Notes under the pieces: model-generated | Database searches by the model: none | The model's input: the letters and a program-made list of their open reading frames with translations, nothing else | What the model was told of the DNA's origin: nothing | In this document: positions 51,554 to 61,361 of the stretch, piece after piece | How the letters are laid out: the number at the start of each line of letters is the position of its first letter | Numbering within the stretch: the first letter of the stretch is position 1 | Source of the DNA: JBDFMH01 sp047238125 | GTDB taxonomy: Bacteria; Pseudomonadota; Alphaproteobacteria; Sphingomonadales; Sphingomonadaceae | Reading direction: 5' to 3' | DNA: 64,000 nt | NCBI RefSeq assembly: GCF_047238125.1 | Contig: NZ_JBDFMH010000001.1 | Location: 124,001 to 188,000 of the forward strand | Position numbers and translations under genes: made by a program

Positions 51554-51751
51554 TCAGCGCCGGCGCGCGATCAGCAGGCAGACCGCGCCGACGATCGCCA
51601 GCAGGGTGCCACGCGTCGCCCAGGGGCGCTGTGCGATCATAAAGCTACTCTCGGGCCAGCGGATCAGGCCGAACCCCTGGCCCATCCAAAGCAGCCCGAC
51701 GAGCAGCGCCGCGACGCCGATGATCTGCAGCAGCGTGCGCCGATCCCGCAC
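51554..51751 (-). CDS. Small membrane protein, conserved hypothetical
   Basis: The 65-aa protein has two TM helices (LLQIIGVAALLVGLLWMGQG and GTLLAIVGAVCLLIARR) joined by the loop FGLIRWPESSFMIAQRPW. The type LLWMGQGxGxIxWPxSSFM is found in many proteobacterial small proteins, function unknown. It ends in basic residues. The 3' end of hspQ is 5 bases upstream, so they share a transcript. Confidence 0.75.
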   Translation of the reverse strand: MRDRRTLLQIIGVAALLVGLLWMGQGFGLIRWPESSFMIAQRPWATRGTLLAIVGAVCLLIARRR

Positions 51752-51756
51752 TGCGA

Positions 51757-52140
51757 TCAGTGCCGGTGCTCACGGCGCAGGCGGTACTTGCCTTCGACAT
51801 AGGCGTCGAACAGCCCGTCGATCGCAGGATGGTCGATCGGTTCGTCGCTCTCGTCGACCACCAGGTTCTGCTGGCTGACATAGGCGACGTAGTTGCTCTC
51901 CGCATTCTCGGCCAGCAGATGGTAGAAGGGCTGGTTCTTGGCCGGGCGGATATCCTCCGGAATCGCCTGATACCATTCCTCGCTGTTGGCGAAGACGGGG
52001 TCGACATCGAACACCACGCCGCGGAACTCGAACATGCGGTGGCGCACGACGTCGCCGATCGCGAAGCGCGCGGACGAGATTCGCGGCGCCAGCGCGTGCG
52101 CGGCCTGGTGATCGGAGGAGAGCGAGACGTCCTTATGCAT
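51757..52140 (-). CDS. hspQ: Heat shock protein HspQ (hemimethylated-DNA-binding YccV family)
   Basis: The 127-aa protein matches the YccV-like fold: ARFAIGDVVRHRMFEFRGVV, DVDPVFANSEEWYQAIP, QPFYHLLAENAE and YVAYVSQQNLVVDESDEPI, ending in VEGKYRLRREHRH. HspQ modulates Lon protease and is heat-induced in E. coli. It is longer at the N-terminus than E. coli HspQ (105 aa). Start ATG 52140. It is the last chromosomal gene before the tRNA-Ser insertion site. Confidence 0.94.
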   Translation of the reverse strand: MHKDVSLSSDHQAAHALAPRISSARFAIGDVVRHRMFEFRGVVFDVDPVFANSEEWYQAIPEDIRPAKNQPFYHLLAENAESNYVAYVSQQNLVVDESDEPIDHPAIDGLFDAYVEGKYRLRREHRH

Positions 52141-52197
52141 CACTTCTCTATTTAGGCGCTGCCGGCCACCACGCAAGCGCAGCCCGCGCCGCCCGGC

Positions 52198-52219
52198 TTG
52201 GCAAGCCCGATTTCATCGG

Positions 52220-52226
<7 letters not shown>
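52198..52226 (+). promoter_or_regulatory. Promoter of tRNA-Ser
   Basis: TTGGCA (52198-52203), 17 bp, then TAATGG (52221-52226). The tRNA starts at 52279, leaving a leader of about 45 nt. The stop codon of the antisense recombinase frame (52220-52222) touches the -10 box. Confidence 0.65.
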
Positions 52227-53877
<1,651 letters not shown>

Positions 53878-53881
<4 letters not shown>

Positions 53882-54177
53882 GGCGCTAACTGCCTTTTGC
53901 GGCCTTTGGTGTTGATCGCGCCCTCACTACGGAGGTCAACAAGCTCCGAAACATCGGATTCCGGCAGATTAGCATGACTTTCCGCGCCATTGAAAGCATA
54001 GTTTGCACGTTCGGAAAGTGATAATTGAACAGAGGATTTTTTGAATCGTTGGTCGATGAAGGACACCGCAACTGAATCGAGGAAATGAATAAGTATGTCG
54101 ATCCGGTCTTGCGAAATAGCAACGCTCGCAATTTCATTGCGAAGCTCCTGCATTTCTTCCGGTGACAACATCTTCAT
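53878..54177 (-). CDS. Small protein co-translated with the recombinase
   Basis: The 99-aa protein, MKMLSPEEMQELRNEIASVA onward, is predicted helical, charged and without Cys pairs or membrane segments. No family is recognised. Its stop overlaps the recombinase start (ATGA), so production of the two is linked; it could be a recombination directionality factor or another accessory, but that is inference from position only. ATG 54177 is preceded by TTG at 54180. GC is clearly lower than in the chromosome part. Confidence 0.72.
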
Positions 54178-54439
54178 CAAACCCGTCCCCGCCGCTATAG
54201 CGGCGCTCGATTGAGCAATGAGAGAGTCCGATTTAGAAAATAACCGTCATTCAGCCGGGGGGATTGTCCTCCCATGCTCTACTAATTTTAGTGGATAGCG
54301 GGGCTTTGGAGACAACGCTTCCGTACCGCCGCATAGGGCATGGCGTTTTCGGATTTGCCAGTGGCAAAGATACGCACAATCCCCACATTCAGAATAGCAC
54401 ATTTTATTACGGAATATCAACAAAACGCGCAGTTTCCGA

Positions 54440-54832
54440 TCAGCGACCGAGATCGCCCTTCTTGGATTCCAGCGTTTCTCCCGCCAGCAACTTCTCCGCT
54501 GCGCGATTGATGCCCGCCAGACGCGCGGCATGGTTTCGTTTCACCATATGCTCCGCCGCCCGCATGAGGTGGGCCTTGCGGTCATCCGTCGCGAACGAAG
54601 GTTGGAATGACAGTCGCTCGCCATCGCGGGCGAGCAATTCGCCATACTGCTTATTCGTCCACGCTTCTCGGTTCTCGCGAAACTCGTTCTCTGCCCGCGC
54701 TGTCGTGCGGTCTGCCCACGAATTGATTTCCGCCGCCCGCTCCGCCGATACGGCGGGAGCAGAAGACCGCTCGGCACTCGCGGAAGCGAATGACGGCGAT
54801 ATGGCACGGGACGCGGAGCCATCCCCGCTCAT
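54440..54832 (-). CDS. Hypothetical protein downstream of the coupling protein gene
   Basis: The 130-aa protein is rich in Ala, Ser, Glu and Arg and probably mostly helical (SAERAAEINSWADRTTARAE, AHLMRAAEHMVKRNHAARLA). No signal peptide, membrane segment or known motif. It starts 12 bases after the VirD4-like gene stop and is therefore in the same operon; a DNA-processing or mating-related accessory role is plausible but unproven. The gap from 54178 to 54439 holds no gene I can support. Confidence 0.65.
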   Translation of the reverse strand: MSGDGSASRAISPSFASASAERSSAPAVSAERAAEINSWADRTTARAENEFRENREAWTNKQYGELLARDGERLSFQPSFATDDRKAHLMRAAEHMVKRNHAARLAGINRAAEKLLAGETLESKKGDLGR

Positions 54833-54844
54833 CGCCCGGTTCCC

Positions 54845-56353
54845 TTATAGATCGCGAACGTCGCGGATTTGATGCTTCCACGGCTCGACATCATCGAAAT
54901 GGACGCGCTCGCAGACGAGCAAATGGGGAAGACCCGCGACGCGGATAATCTGCCACCCTGCGCCAATCGCGCGAATGTCCTCGCTTTGCAGAACGGCCCT
55001 TCGTGCTTCGCCGAGATTGGCCCCGGCGGATTCCACCGTGCCGCCGCTGCGATTGACGCCGTGCATGAGAACGGTGCGGTTCCCGCTCCACTTCTCAATG
55101 TCGCCCATGAGGTCCGGGTCCACTACTGCGCTTGTGTTGAAGATTGCGGCCATATCCTCAAACTCCTTCACGGCTTCCCGTGACCACCGCTCTTCGAGCG
55201 AGTATCGGCCCTGAGAAAATATCCAAAGCTGTAGCCCCTTGCCTCGATACAGGCGGAGGGTTTTGGTGATCGACGGCGACGGCGGTAGCATCGGAAACTC
55301 GTCGAGGAGAAACGTCGTCTGTACCGGGCCTACTTCCCGCGCGACCGTTTCGATGATGTGACTGACAATCAGGCTGATCCACGGAGCGGCCACGCTCAGC
55401 TTCTCGCTAGGGGTCATCAGATAAACGGTTGTCGGCTCGTGCTTGAGAATTTTGAAATCGAAGTCGTGCCCGGAGGTGGCCCGGTCGAGCGACTTCCCCG
55501 GCTCGAAAGGATTGAGGGCTTCTATGCAGTCGGCCTTGTACGCTTCAAACTGCTTCGGTGCGTCCTTTGCGGTCGCCCGCAAGGCCTCTCCCTTGCCTTC
55601 CAGTCCCGGCAGGCCGCACGTCGCCATCATTGCGAAGCCGATTTCCATTTCGTCCTGAGAGGAGTTCACGAAGCGCCACAGGCCGCTCACCGTGCAAAGC
55701 TCCGGCTCGAAGAGCGCCAGATATTCCATCCGCACGGCGAGCATACGCCGCGCGCCTTTGCCCACCCAGTCGTCCTTGCTCTTCGGCGACGAGGGAATGA
55801 GAATATGGGCTATCTCATCCGCCTCCGTGTCGATTTGCTCGCCCGCGCCCACGATGTCGATCAGCGTTTGCAGCGGATTGATCCGCGTATTCAAAAGCCC
55901 CAGCAGGTTGAACGGATTGAGATAGACACACCGCTGCCCAAGCGTCCGGGAGCGATGCTCGAAGGACGCGAAGCAGTTTTCACCGTCCTTCACGTCGATC
56001 ACGATCAGGCTGCGATTACGGACATGCGCGAGATTAGGCAGGATGAAATCCCGGCCCTTGCCCGTCCCCGCACGGGCATAGGTCAACAACGGCTCGTCGC
56101 CTTTGAAAAAAAGGAGGCGCTTATTCAGCGCCCCCAGAAAAAGTCCGTTCGGATCGAGAAGGTTCATCCTCTGGGCGTCCTGCAAATTTGCAAGACGCCC
56201 GTTGCCGAGGATGCCAGAGGACTGCGCCGTCGCGATCCTCGCCCTTGCCTCCGCCGCTTCCCGGCGGGAGGCATCGGCATAATCGCGCTCCACGACGCCA
56301 CGATGGACCGAGGCAACCGTTTGCAGAAACGGCAGCATGGAGCGACGACGCAT
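54845..56353 (-). CDS. VirD4/TraG-like conjugative coupling protein
   Basis: The 502-aa ATPase delivers relaxase-DNA to the type IV secretion channel. Walker A is the TraG-like LTYARAGTGKGRDFILPNL (about residue 90), followed by SLIVIDVKDGENC; Walker B is TTFLLDEFPMLPP (about residue 350) and then LWIFSQGRYSLEERW. The typical two N-terminal TM helices are missing or reduced to a weak MLPFLQTVASVHRG segment, so it may be soluble or anchored by the partner gene at 56363. GAGGAGGAC precedes ATG 56353. It is the strongest evidence for conjugal transfer in the island. Confidence 0.88.
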   Translation of the reverse strand: MRRRSMLPFLQTVASVHRGVVERDYADASRREAAEARARIATAQSSGILGNGRLANLQDAQRMNLLDPNGLFLGALNKRLLFFKGDEPLLTYARAGTGKGRDFILPNLAHVRNRSLIVIDVKDGENCFASFEHRSRTLGQRCVYLNPFNLLGLLNTRINPLQTLIDIVGAGEQIDTEADEIAHILIPSSPKSKDDWVGKGARRMLAVRMEYLALFEPELCTVSGLWRFVNSSQDEMEIGFAMMATCGLPGLEGKGEALRATAKDAPKQFEAYKADCIEALNPFEPGKSLDRATSGHDFDFKILKHEPTTVYLMTPSEKLSVAAPWISLIVSHIIETVAREVGPVQTTFLLDEFPMLPPSPSITKTLRLYRGKGLQLWIFSQGRYSLEERWSREAVKEFEDMAAIFNTSAVVDPDLMGDIEKWSGNRTVLMHGVNRSGGTVESAGANLGEARRAVLQSEDIRAIGAGWQIIRVAGLPHLLVCERVHFDDVEPWKHQIRDVRDL

Positions 56354-56362
56354 AAGTCCTCC

Positions 56363-57118
56363 TCAGCGATCAGAGCTTGGGTCGGGACCGAGCGATGGCA
56401 TCGGCGGAACCTTCATCGGCTGGATGCTGTCGAGCTGACGCTGAAGATCGATAACAGGGGGAAGACCGGTGTCCCAGCCTTCGATTGTGACCTTTGCACC
56501 TTTGAGAACAGCGTCTTCCAGTTCCGTTTCGAGACGGTTGTGGGTCATCTCTGCATAATTCTGGAAAGGATCACCCGAACCCGGCGCGAAGGCGTTCATG
56601 ATGTCCCCGAAAACGCGGCCCATACTGATCATGCCGACTTCACCAGCTTGTTCACCACTGACGCGAGCGAGTTGAGCGCCCGCAAGCTGCGACTGCAACT
56701 GCCCTGTCAGCTGTGCGAATACCTTGGCGCGCTCGACGCCCGCCTGATACGCCGCAATAACAGCCTGTGATTTCGACTTATACTGCTCGACGTTTTGTTC
56801 AGCAGAGACCTTTACCTGAGCCGCCCAACCCTCAAAACGACCAGACACACACATCTCTGCGGCCTTAACTTGCTCCTCCACGCGGGAGTCATATGTCCCC
56901 ATGATGGTGGAGGGCCGGAACTGCACCGGACCCATCGTTTCGAGGGAGAAGAGCGCCGCGCCACCGAGCAGAAACGTCGTGAAGGTCTTCACGATGCTTG
57001 GGATAGCGATGCCGCGACGGGGCACTTCGATATAGCGGATCGTCTGCGGCGGATATTCGCCACTCGCGATGTTGCTCTGCTCGGGATGCTCACCCGAATA
57101 ATCTACGGAATACGACAT
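56363..57118 (-). CDS. Membrane-anchored helical protein upstream of the coupling protein
   Basis: The 251-aa protein has a cytoplasmic N-terminus with Pro/Tyr-rich sequence, one TM segment (IVKTFTTFLLGGAALFSL, about residues 43-60), then a long helical part rich in Gln, Ala and Lys (residues 90-175) and a Pro-rich tail. Possibly a periplasmic partner of the coupling protein, which itself lacks clear TM helices and starts 9 bases after this stop. Ribosome binding site AAGGAG before ATG 57118. No family recognised. Confidence 0.7.
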   Translation of the reverse strand: MSYSVDYSGEHPEQSNIASGEYPPQTIRYIEVPRRGIAIPSIVKTFTTFLLGGAALFSLETMGPVQFRPSTIMGTYDSRVEEQVKAAEMCVSGRFEGWAAQVKVSAEQNVEQYKSKSQAVIAAYQAGVERAKVFAQLTGQLQSQLAGAQLARVSGEQAGEVGMISMGRVFGDIMNAFAPGSGDPFQNYAEMTHNRLETELEDAVLKGAKVTIEGWDTGLPPVIDLQRQLDSIQPMKVPPMPSLGPDPSSDR

Positions 57119-57201
57119 GGGAGTCTCCTTGGTGGTTTTGGAGATTTTGCTTTTTCAAAGAAACGGGCCGCTTTCGGGGGGATAGCGGCCTGCTTGCCGT
57201 G

Positions 57202-57552
57202 TCACGGGAGAACAGGTGTCCCGTTGATCTTCATGGCCGCATCCCACAGGGCGAGGCGAAGAAGCAGCGAATGGCGCGGGCGGCGCTGCGGCGGCTGTGT
57301 CGCAAAAACCTTCACCTCGCTGTTCCATGTGCAGGCTTCATCCTGCCCATAGGAACGGTCCACAATGTCGCTGTCGATGTGAAGCGGATTGCCACTCCAA
57401 TCGAAAATCACGCCATCAAAAGTATAGATTTTGTCAGCAAGCCAATCCGTCGTTTTGACGCGAGATAGATTGAGGTTGGTAATCCTGATCGCCAGACCTT
57501 CGATGAAGTCGAGGCTCAACAGCCGTTCACGCGTTTCGATGTAGATTTCCAT
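57202..57552 (-). CDS. Hypothetical protein
   Basis: The 116-aa protein reads MEIYIETRERLLSLDFIEGL, then an alternating beta-rich centre (IYTFDGVIFDWSGNPLHID) and a basic C-terminus. No motif recognised. Its start lies upstream of the membrane protein gene in the same direction (83 bases between), so it may be the first gene of the coupling-protein operon. The region 57553-57691 between it and the divergent gene is too short for another gene and should hold both promoters. Confidence 0.55.
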   Translation of the reverse strand: MEIYIETRERLLSLDFIEGLAIRITNLNLSRVKTTDWLADKIYTFDGVIFDWSGNPLHIDSDIVDRSYGQDEACTWNSEVKVFATQPPQRRPRHSLLLRLALWDAAMKINGTPVLP

Positions 57553-57691
57553 TTTAGTTGCCCTGATTGGGACAACAGGCCTGAGTCCGGGTTATTCAAT
57601 CGCGATACCGGATGACTTCCGCCAGCCGATGTCTCGTTATCGCTTCCGGGGCTTTTGCTTCCTAGTTGCGGGCCGGAGTTGCCGTTAGTAG

Positions 57692-58804
57692 ATGGAAGTA
57701 GATGGGTCGGGCTTGACCCGTGCGGACGAACGGGAGGCGTTGCGTTTGGACGAGAAATTGCTGTCTGCCTTCCTCAAGCACCTGTCGAAAACGCCCGGCA
57801 CGAAAGAGAACCAGAGAACCAAAAAGACCCTAAAGACGGAAAATCAGTTTCCGGCCTTGGGCGATTTTATTCGGGGAATTTGCAAAGACCCCAGACATCA
57901 TCGTGACCTTCAATATGACGTGATCGCGCGCGAACTGCCGACGATTGCGCGAGGCATGGGCATAACCACCTTCGATAGTGACAGGGTGGATGATGGCCGC
58001 GATCCGAAGACACTGATCGAGAACGCCCTAAAATACCTGAGTCAGGGGTCGGCCTCTGGCCTCGCTAAGCCGATGCTTGCATGGGCTTGGGAACGGGACG
58101 AAGGTGCGGTCGCCGGGTTTATGGCGGACTCGAAATTCAAGATCGAGGCCGATGAACAATCTCCTGCGGTAACTCCGATATTTCGACCCGCAGGGGAACA
58201 GGCGGACTCGCTTTATGATTTGAAAAGCGTGCTGGCCTTGGCCGAGCAACGTCTGATCCTGATCGCTCAGAACCACTGGCATATGGCCAGCAAGAAAGAT
58301 GAGTATTGGCCGCAGATAGAGTCGGCCCTTCTCCGTGGCGTCACCGTTGAGATTGTCGCCATGCACCCGAACGCGGGACCGGAAGGCCGCTTCTTGGATA
58401 GGAGCGCCGCCGGAATTGACGGCGTCGCGGCGCTTCCAGCCGATGCGGTAGATATGTGGACCAACTATCTTCGCTGGCCGAAATTCATCCCGCAGCTTCG
58501 AGAAATGTGGGAAGTGTTGGGCGACTGGCGGGAGCGGCATCGGGCGTTGGGAAGCGCCCAGGCGAAGAGGCTTGGGCGCTTCAAAACCTACGCCTCCTAC
58601 TTCCAGCCAAACACGATCACTGCCATCGACCTCGATATGCGGAAGGCGATCATGGTAGTTTCGCCCCGCACGTCCAACAGCGATTCCGCTGGACGACCGC
58701 AGTTCCTGATCGAGAAAGCCCGTGACCCCACCGCCTTCAATTTCTTCTGGCGGTATATCGACTACGGGATTTCTAACGATATGTGGCCCATAGTTTCCGA
58801 CTGA
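57692..58804 (+). CDS. Unrecognised protein with possible PLD-like C-terminal fold
   Basis: 370 aa. The N-terminal 60 residues are charged (KENQRTKKTLKTENQ). Residues 70-140 look like a helical domain. From about residue 175 there is an alternating beta/alpha pattern, DLKSVLALAEQRLILIAQNH, IESALLRGVTVEIVAMHPN and YASYFQPNTITAIDLDMRKA, with a final FNFFWRYIDYGI. This spacing (strand plus Q/N-H, helix, RGVxVxI strand, late aromatic helix) recalls PLD-like domains without the HKD catalytic motif, but it is a guess by eye. It precedes the defence operon on the same strand, 475 bases away. Confidence 0.6.
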   Translation: MEVDGSGLTRADEREALRLDEKLLSAFLKHLSKTPGTKENQRTKKTLKTENQFPALGDFIRGICKDPRHHRDLQYDVIARELPTIARGMGITTFDSDRVDDGRDPKTLIENALKYLSQGSASGLAKPMLAWAWERDEGAVAGFMADSKFKIEADEQSPAVTPIFRPAGEQADSLYDLKSVLALAEQRLILIAQNHWHMASKKDEYWPQIESALLRGVTVEIVAMHPNAGPEGRFLDRSAAGIDGVAALPADAVDMWTNYLRWPKFIPQLREMWEVLGDWRERHRALGSAQAKRLGRFKTYASYFQPNTITAIDLDMRKAIMVVSPRTSNSDSAGRPQFLIEKARDPTAFNFFWRYIDYGISNDMWPIVSD

Positions 58805-59279
58805 ATCGCCAGCCGAAAACCCGGCGTAGAGGAAAGAAGAAACGTCGCTTACGCTGACCGCAAGATGTGCGTGGTAGTACCACGCCTATCTTGGCAAGGG
58901 AGACGCTGCGCTCTCCCGTTGCATCCCTCTGGCCTGCGGCGCGTCACGGGCATCGAGCCCATTCCTTACCGATGGGGAGCCTTCGGCGCTCCCCAAACCC
59001 CATCGACCAAGAGGCGTGCCTGCCCCCTTGGAACCCAGCCGCCTCCAGCGCGGCGAGGGAGCGTTCCTGCTCCCATCGACCCTTGACCGAGTGGCTTTCA
59101 GCGCCCCTCTGGACACCCTCGACCAACCCGGTGCGGATTGGATGCGCACCATGCTCGCGTACATGGAAACGCTCAGTGAAGAGCACACCGCCCCACCGTG
59201 TGGATAGAAACGAGAACGGCTCAATCGCCGCTGGAGAAGCGATCGGGGCGGCTATACGATAGCATGACGGAGGGGGTTC
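58805..59279. other. Palindrome-rich non-coding segment, candidate oriT or regulatory region
   Basis: 475 bases without a credible gene. It contains a near-perfect palindrome GCGTGGTA-G-TACCACGC (58869-58885), directly followed by CTATCTTGGC, then hairpins GGGAGAC/CTCTCCC-like (about 58900-58919) and GGGGAGC/GCTCCCC (about 58975-58996), then a promoter-size stretch ending in GGAGGGGG before the nuclease gene. An inverted repeat followed by a YATCYTG-type site is how nick regions of P-type origins of transfer look. No relaxase is visible to support this, so oriT remains a hypothesis. Confidence 0.45.
58869..58885. repeat. 17-bp palindrome in the island non-coding segment
   Basis: GCGTGGTA and TACCACGC, 8-bp perfect arms around a single G. 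It could be an operator for a homodimeric repressor or the arm next to a nick site; CTATCTTGGC follows directly on its right. Confidence 0.7.
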
Positions 59280-61361
59280 ATGGTCAAGCTATCAAACGTG
59301 CGCGTCGAAGGGTTTCGCCTGCTCGAAAGTGTGGACATCGCTATCGAGCAGGGCGCGACGGTTGTTGTCGGCCGTAACAACAGCGGCAAAACCTCGCTCA
59401 CCGAGGTGTTCGACAAGTTTCTCGGCGAGCATGTCGGCGCGTTCCGTCTTGAGGATTTCTCTGCCGCCGTCCGCACACGTTTCGTCACGGCGAAGGCGGC
59501 GCGGGATGAGGCGGATAGTCAGCCGGAAGCGGTTCTTGCCGCACTCCCGCGCATCGCGCTGACCCTCACCTTCAACTATGACGGTGCGGAGGCCGACCTC
59601 GGCCCCCTGTCTCCCTTCATCATCGACCTCGATCCGGCCTGCACTAGCGCCATCGCCCTGATCGAATACTCGTGCTCGCTCAACAAACTTTCGCCGCTCC
59701 TCGATCTCCCCGACTACGAAGCCGGAGCGCAGAATGCCAACGAGGTGCTGTTCCGACATCTGCGGGATGCGATCCCCGCCGCCTATTCGATCAAGTGCTT
59801 CGCAATCGACCCGACCGACGCGAACAATCGGCGGGCGTTCGACGGCACCGCCGAACTCAAGGCGCTTTTGCAAACCGGCTTCGTCAAGGCGCAGCGCACC
59901 TTGGATATGGGCAAGCGAGGCGACACCGACGTGATCGGCAAGCTCCTCAACAAGCTATTTCGCACCGCGAGCAATCTCAACGCATCGCCGGGCGATCAGG
60001 AAATCGCCAGTCAGCTCAAGGCCGCTGTCGCGGGTATCGAGCAGACCATGCAGGGCGATTTTGACGATCAGCTCAAGGGACTTTTGCCAGCGCTGAACTC
60101 ATTCGGATTTCCGAGCCTCAACGACACGGAACTGCGCCCGCAGACACAAATCGACGTTGAAAGCCTTCTGACCGACAACACCCGGATTCTCTACACCGGG
60201 ACAGATGGTGTCCATCTGCCCGAGGGCTACAACGGCCTTGGAACGCGCAACCTGATCTACATCCTGCTTCAGCTCGAAGCCCTGCACAAAACCTATCGCA
60301 GTACCGCCACCCGACCGGGGACGCATCTCGTCTTCATCGAGGAACCGGAAGCGCACCTGCACCCCCAGATGCAGGAAGTTTTCATCACGCAGCTCAACGA
60401 AGCCATCGCCACGCTTTCGGAGAAATATCCCGGAGAGCCCGTCTGGCAAGTGCAGTTCATCGTCTCCACGCACTCCTCGCACCTAGCGAATGCGGCGCAG
60501 TTCGACGCCATCCGGTATTTCCTCAACGAGCCGACCGCTGCGCAAGGCGTCCGACGGACGAAGGTGAAGGATTTCCGCAAGGGCGCGGCTGCCATCGAGC
60601 CGGACGATCGTAACTTCCTCCAGCAATATATGACGCTGACGAAGTGCGACCTCTATTTCGCCGACAAGGTGATCCTCGTCGAAGGCGCGACCGAAAAAAT
60701 CCTGATGCCCCGCATCCTGAAACTGGTGGATGAAACGCTTCCCCCGGAAGCGAAGCTCTGCCGGCAATATATCACGACGATGGAAGTCGGCGGCGCGCAC
60801 GCGCAGGTTTTCTATCCGCTGCTGGATTTCCTCGAGCTGAAGACGCTCATCGTCACCGACATCGACGCTGTGCGCCTGCTGGATGGAAAACTCCGGAAAT
60901 GCCCATGCGCGGAAGCGGAGCGAACTTCGAACAATGCCCTGAAAACGTGGTTCGATGACACTATGATCTCGGTCGCCGCGCTCACCGCCAAGACGCCAGC
61001 CGAAAAGACACGTCGATTCTGCCGCATCGCCTACCAGATGCCCGAGGACGGTTCAGCGCATACCGCGCGGAGTTACGAGGACGCGCTGATCCTTGCGAAC
61101 CTCGACCGCTTCGGGATCGTCGATGATGCGGCTGCCGCGCAGAACGCCTTCGATGCCGCTCAGGATTTCAAGAAGTCCGAAGAGGCTATCCGGTTTGCGA
61201 TCATCGAGGCTGACTGGAACGTCCCCAAATACATCAAGGAAGGTCTCGTCTGGCTTTCGGAGCCTCCGCCGCCGCCAGACGCGCCGCCGCCGATCGTTCC
61301 CGAAGACATCCCGCCAGCGCCGGACGGAGCAGAAGCGCCAGCGGCCGAGGGGGCAGCGTGA
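59280..61361 (+). CDS. gajA: Gabija defence nuclease GajA (OLD family)
   Basis: 693 aa. The ABC-type ATPase domain has Walker A VVGRNNSGKTSLTEVF (about residue 33), a signature region EGYNGLGTRNLIYILLQLE, Walker B HLVFIEEPEAHLHPQ and the H-loop STHSSHLANA. The Toprim nuclease follows with the Glu in KVILVEGATEKILMP (about residue 463) and the Asp pair in LIVTDIDAVRLL. It nicks DNA when phage transcription/replication depletes nucleotides. It is longer than Bacillus GajA (578 aa), with a Pro-rich tail (PPPPPDAPPPIVPEDIPP). GGAGGGGG precedes ATG 59280. The gajB start overlaps its stop. Confidence 0.9.
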   Translation: MVKLSNVRVEGFRLLESVDIAIEQGATVVVGRNNSGKTSLTEVFDKFLGEHVGAFRLEDFSAAVRTRFVTAKAARDEADSQPEAVLAALPRIALTLTFNYDGAEADLGPLSPFIIDLDPACTSAIALIEYSCSLNKLSPLLDLPDYEAGAQNANEVLFRHLRDAIPAAYSIKCFAIDPTDANNRRAFDGTAELKALLQTGFVKAQRTLDMGKRGDTDVIGKLLNKLFRTASNLNASPGDQEIASQLKAAVAGIEQTMQGDFDDQLKGLLPALNSFGFPSLNDTELRPQTQIDVESLLTDNTRILYTGTDGVHLPEGYNGLGTRNLIYILLQLEALHKTYRSTATRPGTHLVFIEEPEAHLHPQMQEVFITQLNEAIATLSEKYPGEPVWQVQFIVSTHSSHLANAAQFDAIRYFLNEPTAAQGVRRTKVKDFRKGAAAIEPDDRNFLQQYMTLTKCDLYFADKVILVEGATEKILMPRILKLVDETLPPEAKLCRQYITTMEVGGAHAQVFYPLLDFLELKTLIVTDIDAVRLLDGKLRKCPCAEAERTSNNALKTWFDDTMISVAALTAKTPAEKTRRFCRIAYQMPEDGSAHTARSYEDALILANLDRFGIVDDAAAAQNAFDAAQDFKKSEEAIRFAIIEADWNVPKYIKEGLVWLSEPPPPPDAPPPIVPEDIPPAPDGAEAPAAEGAA

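Noticed and set aside
54247..54531. Open frame of 94 codons on the minus strand
   Set aside because: It overlaps the better-supported gene at 54440-54832 by about 90 bases, has no ribosome binding site and has an improbable Cys/Trp/Arg-rich composition.
58865..59262. Several short overlapping frames on both strands in the 475-bp island gap
   Set aside because: They overlap each other, have no ribosome binding sites, are Pro/Arg/Ser-rich and cover palindromes; the region is better read as non-coding.
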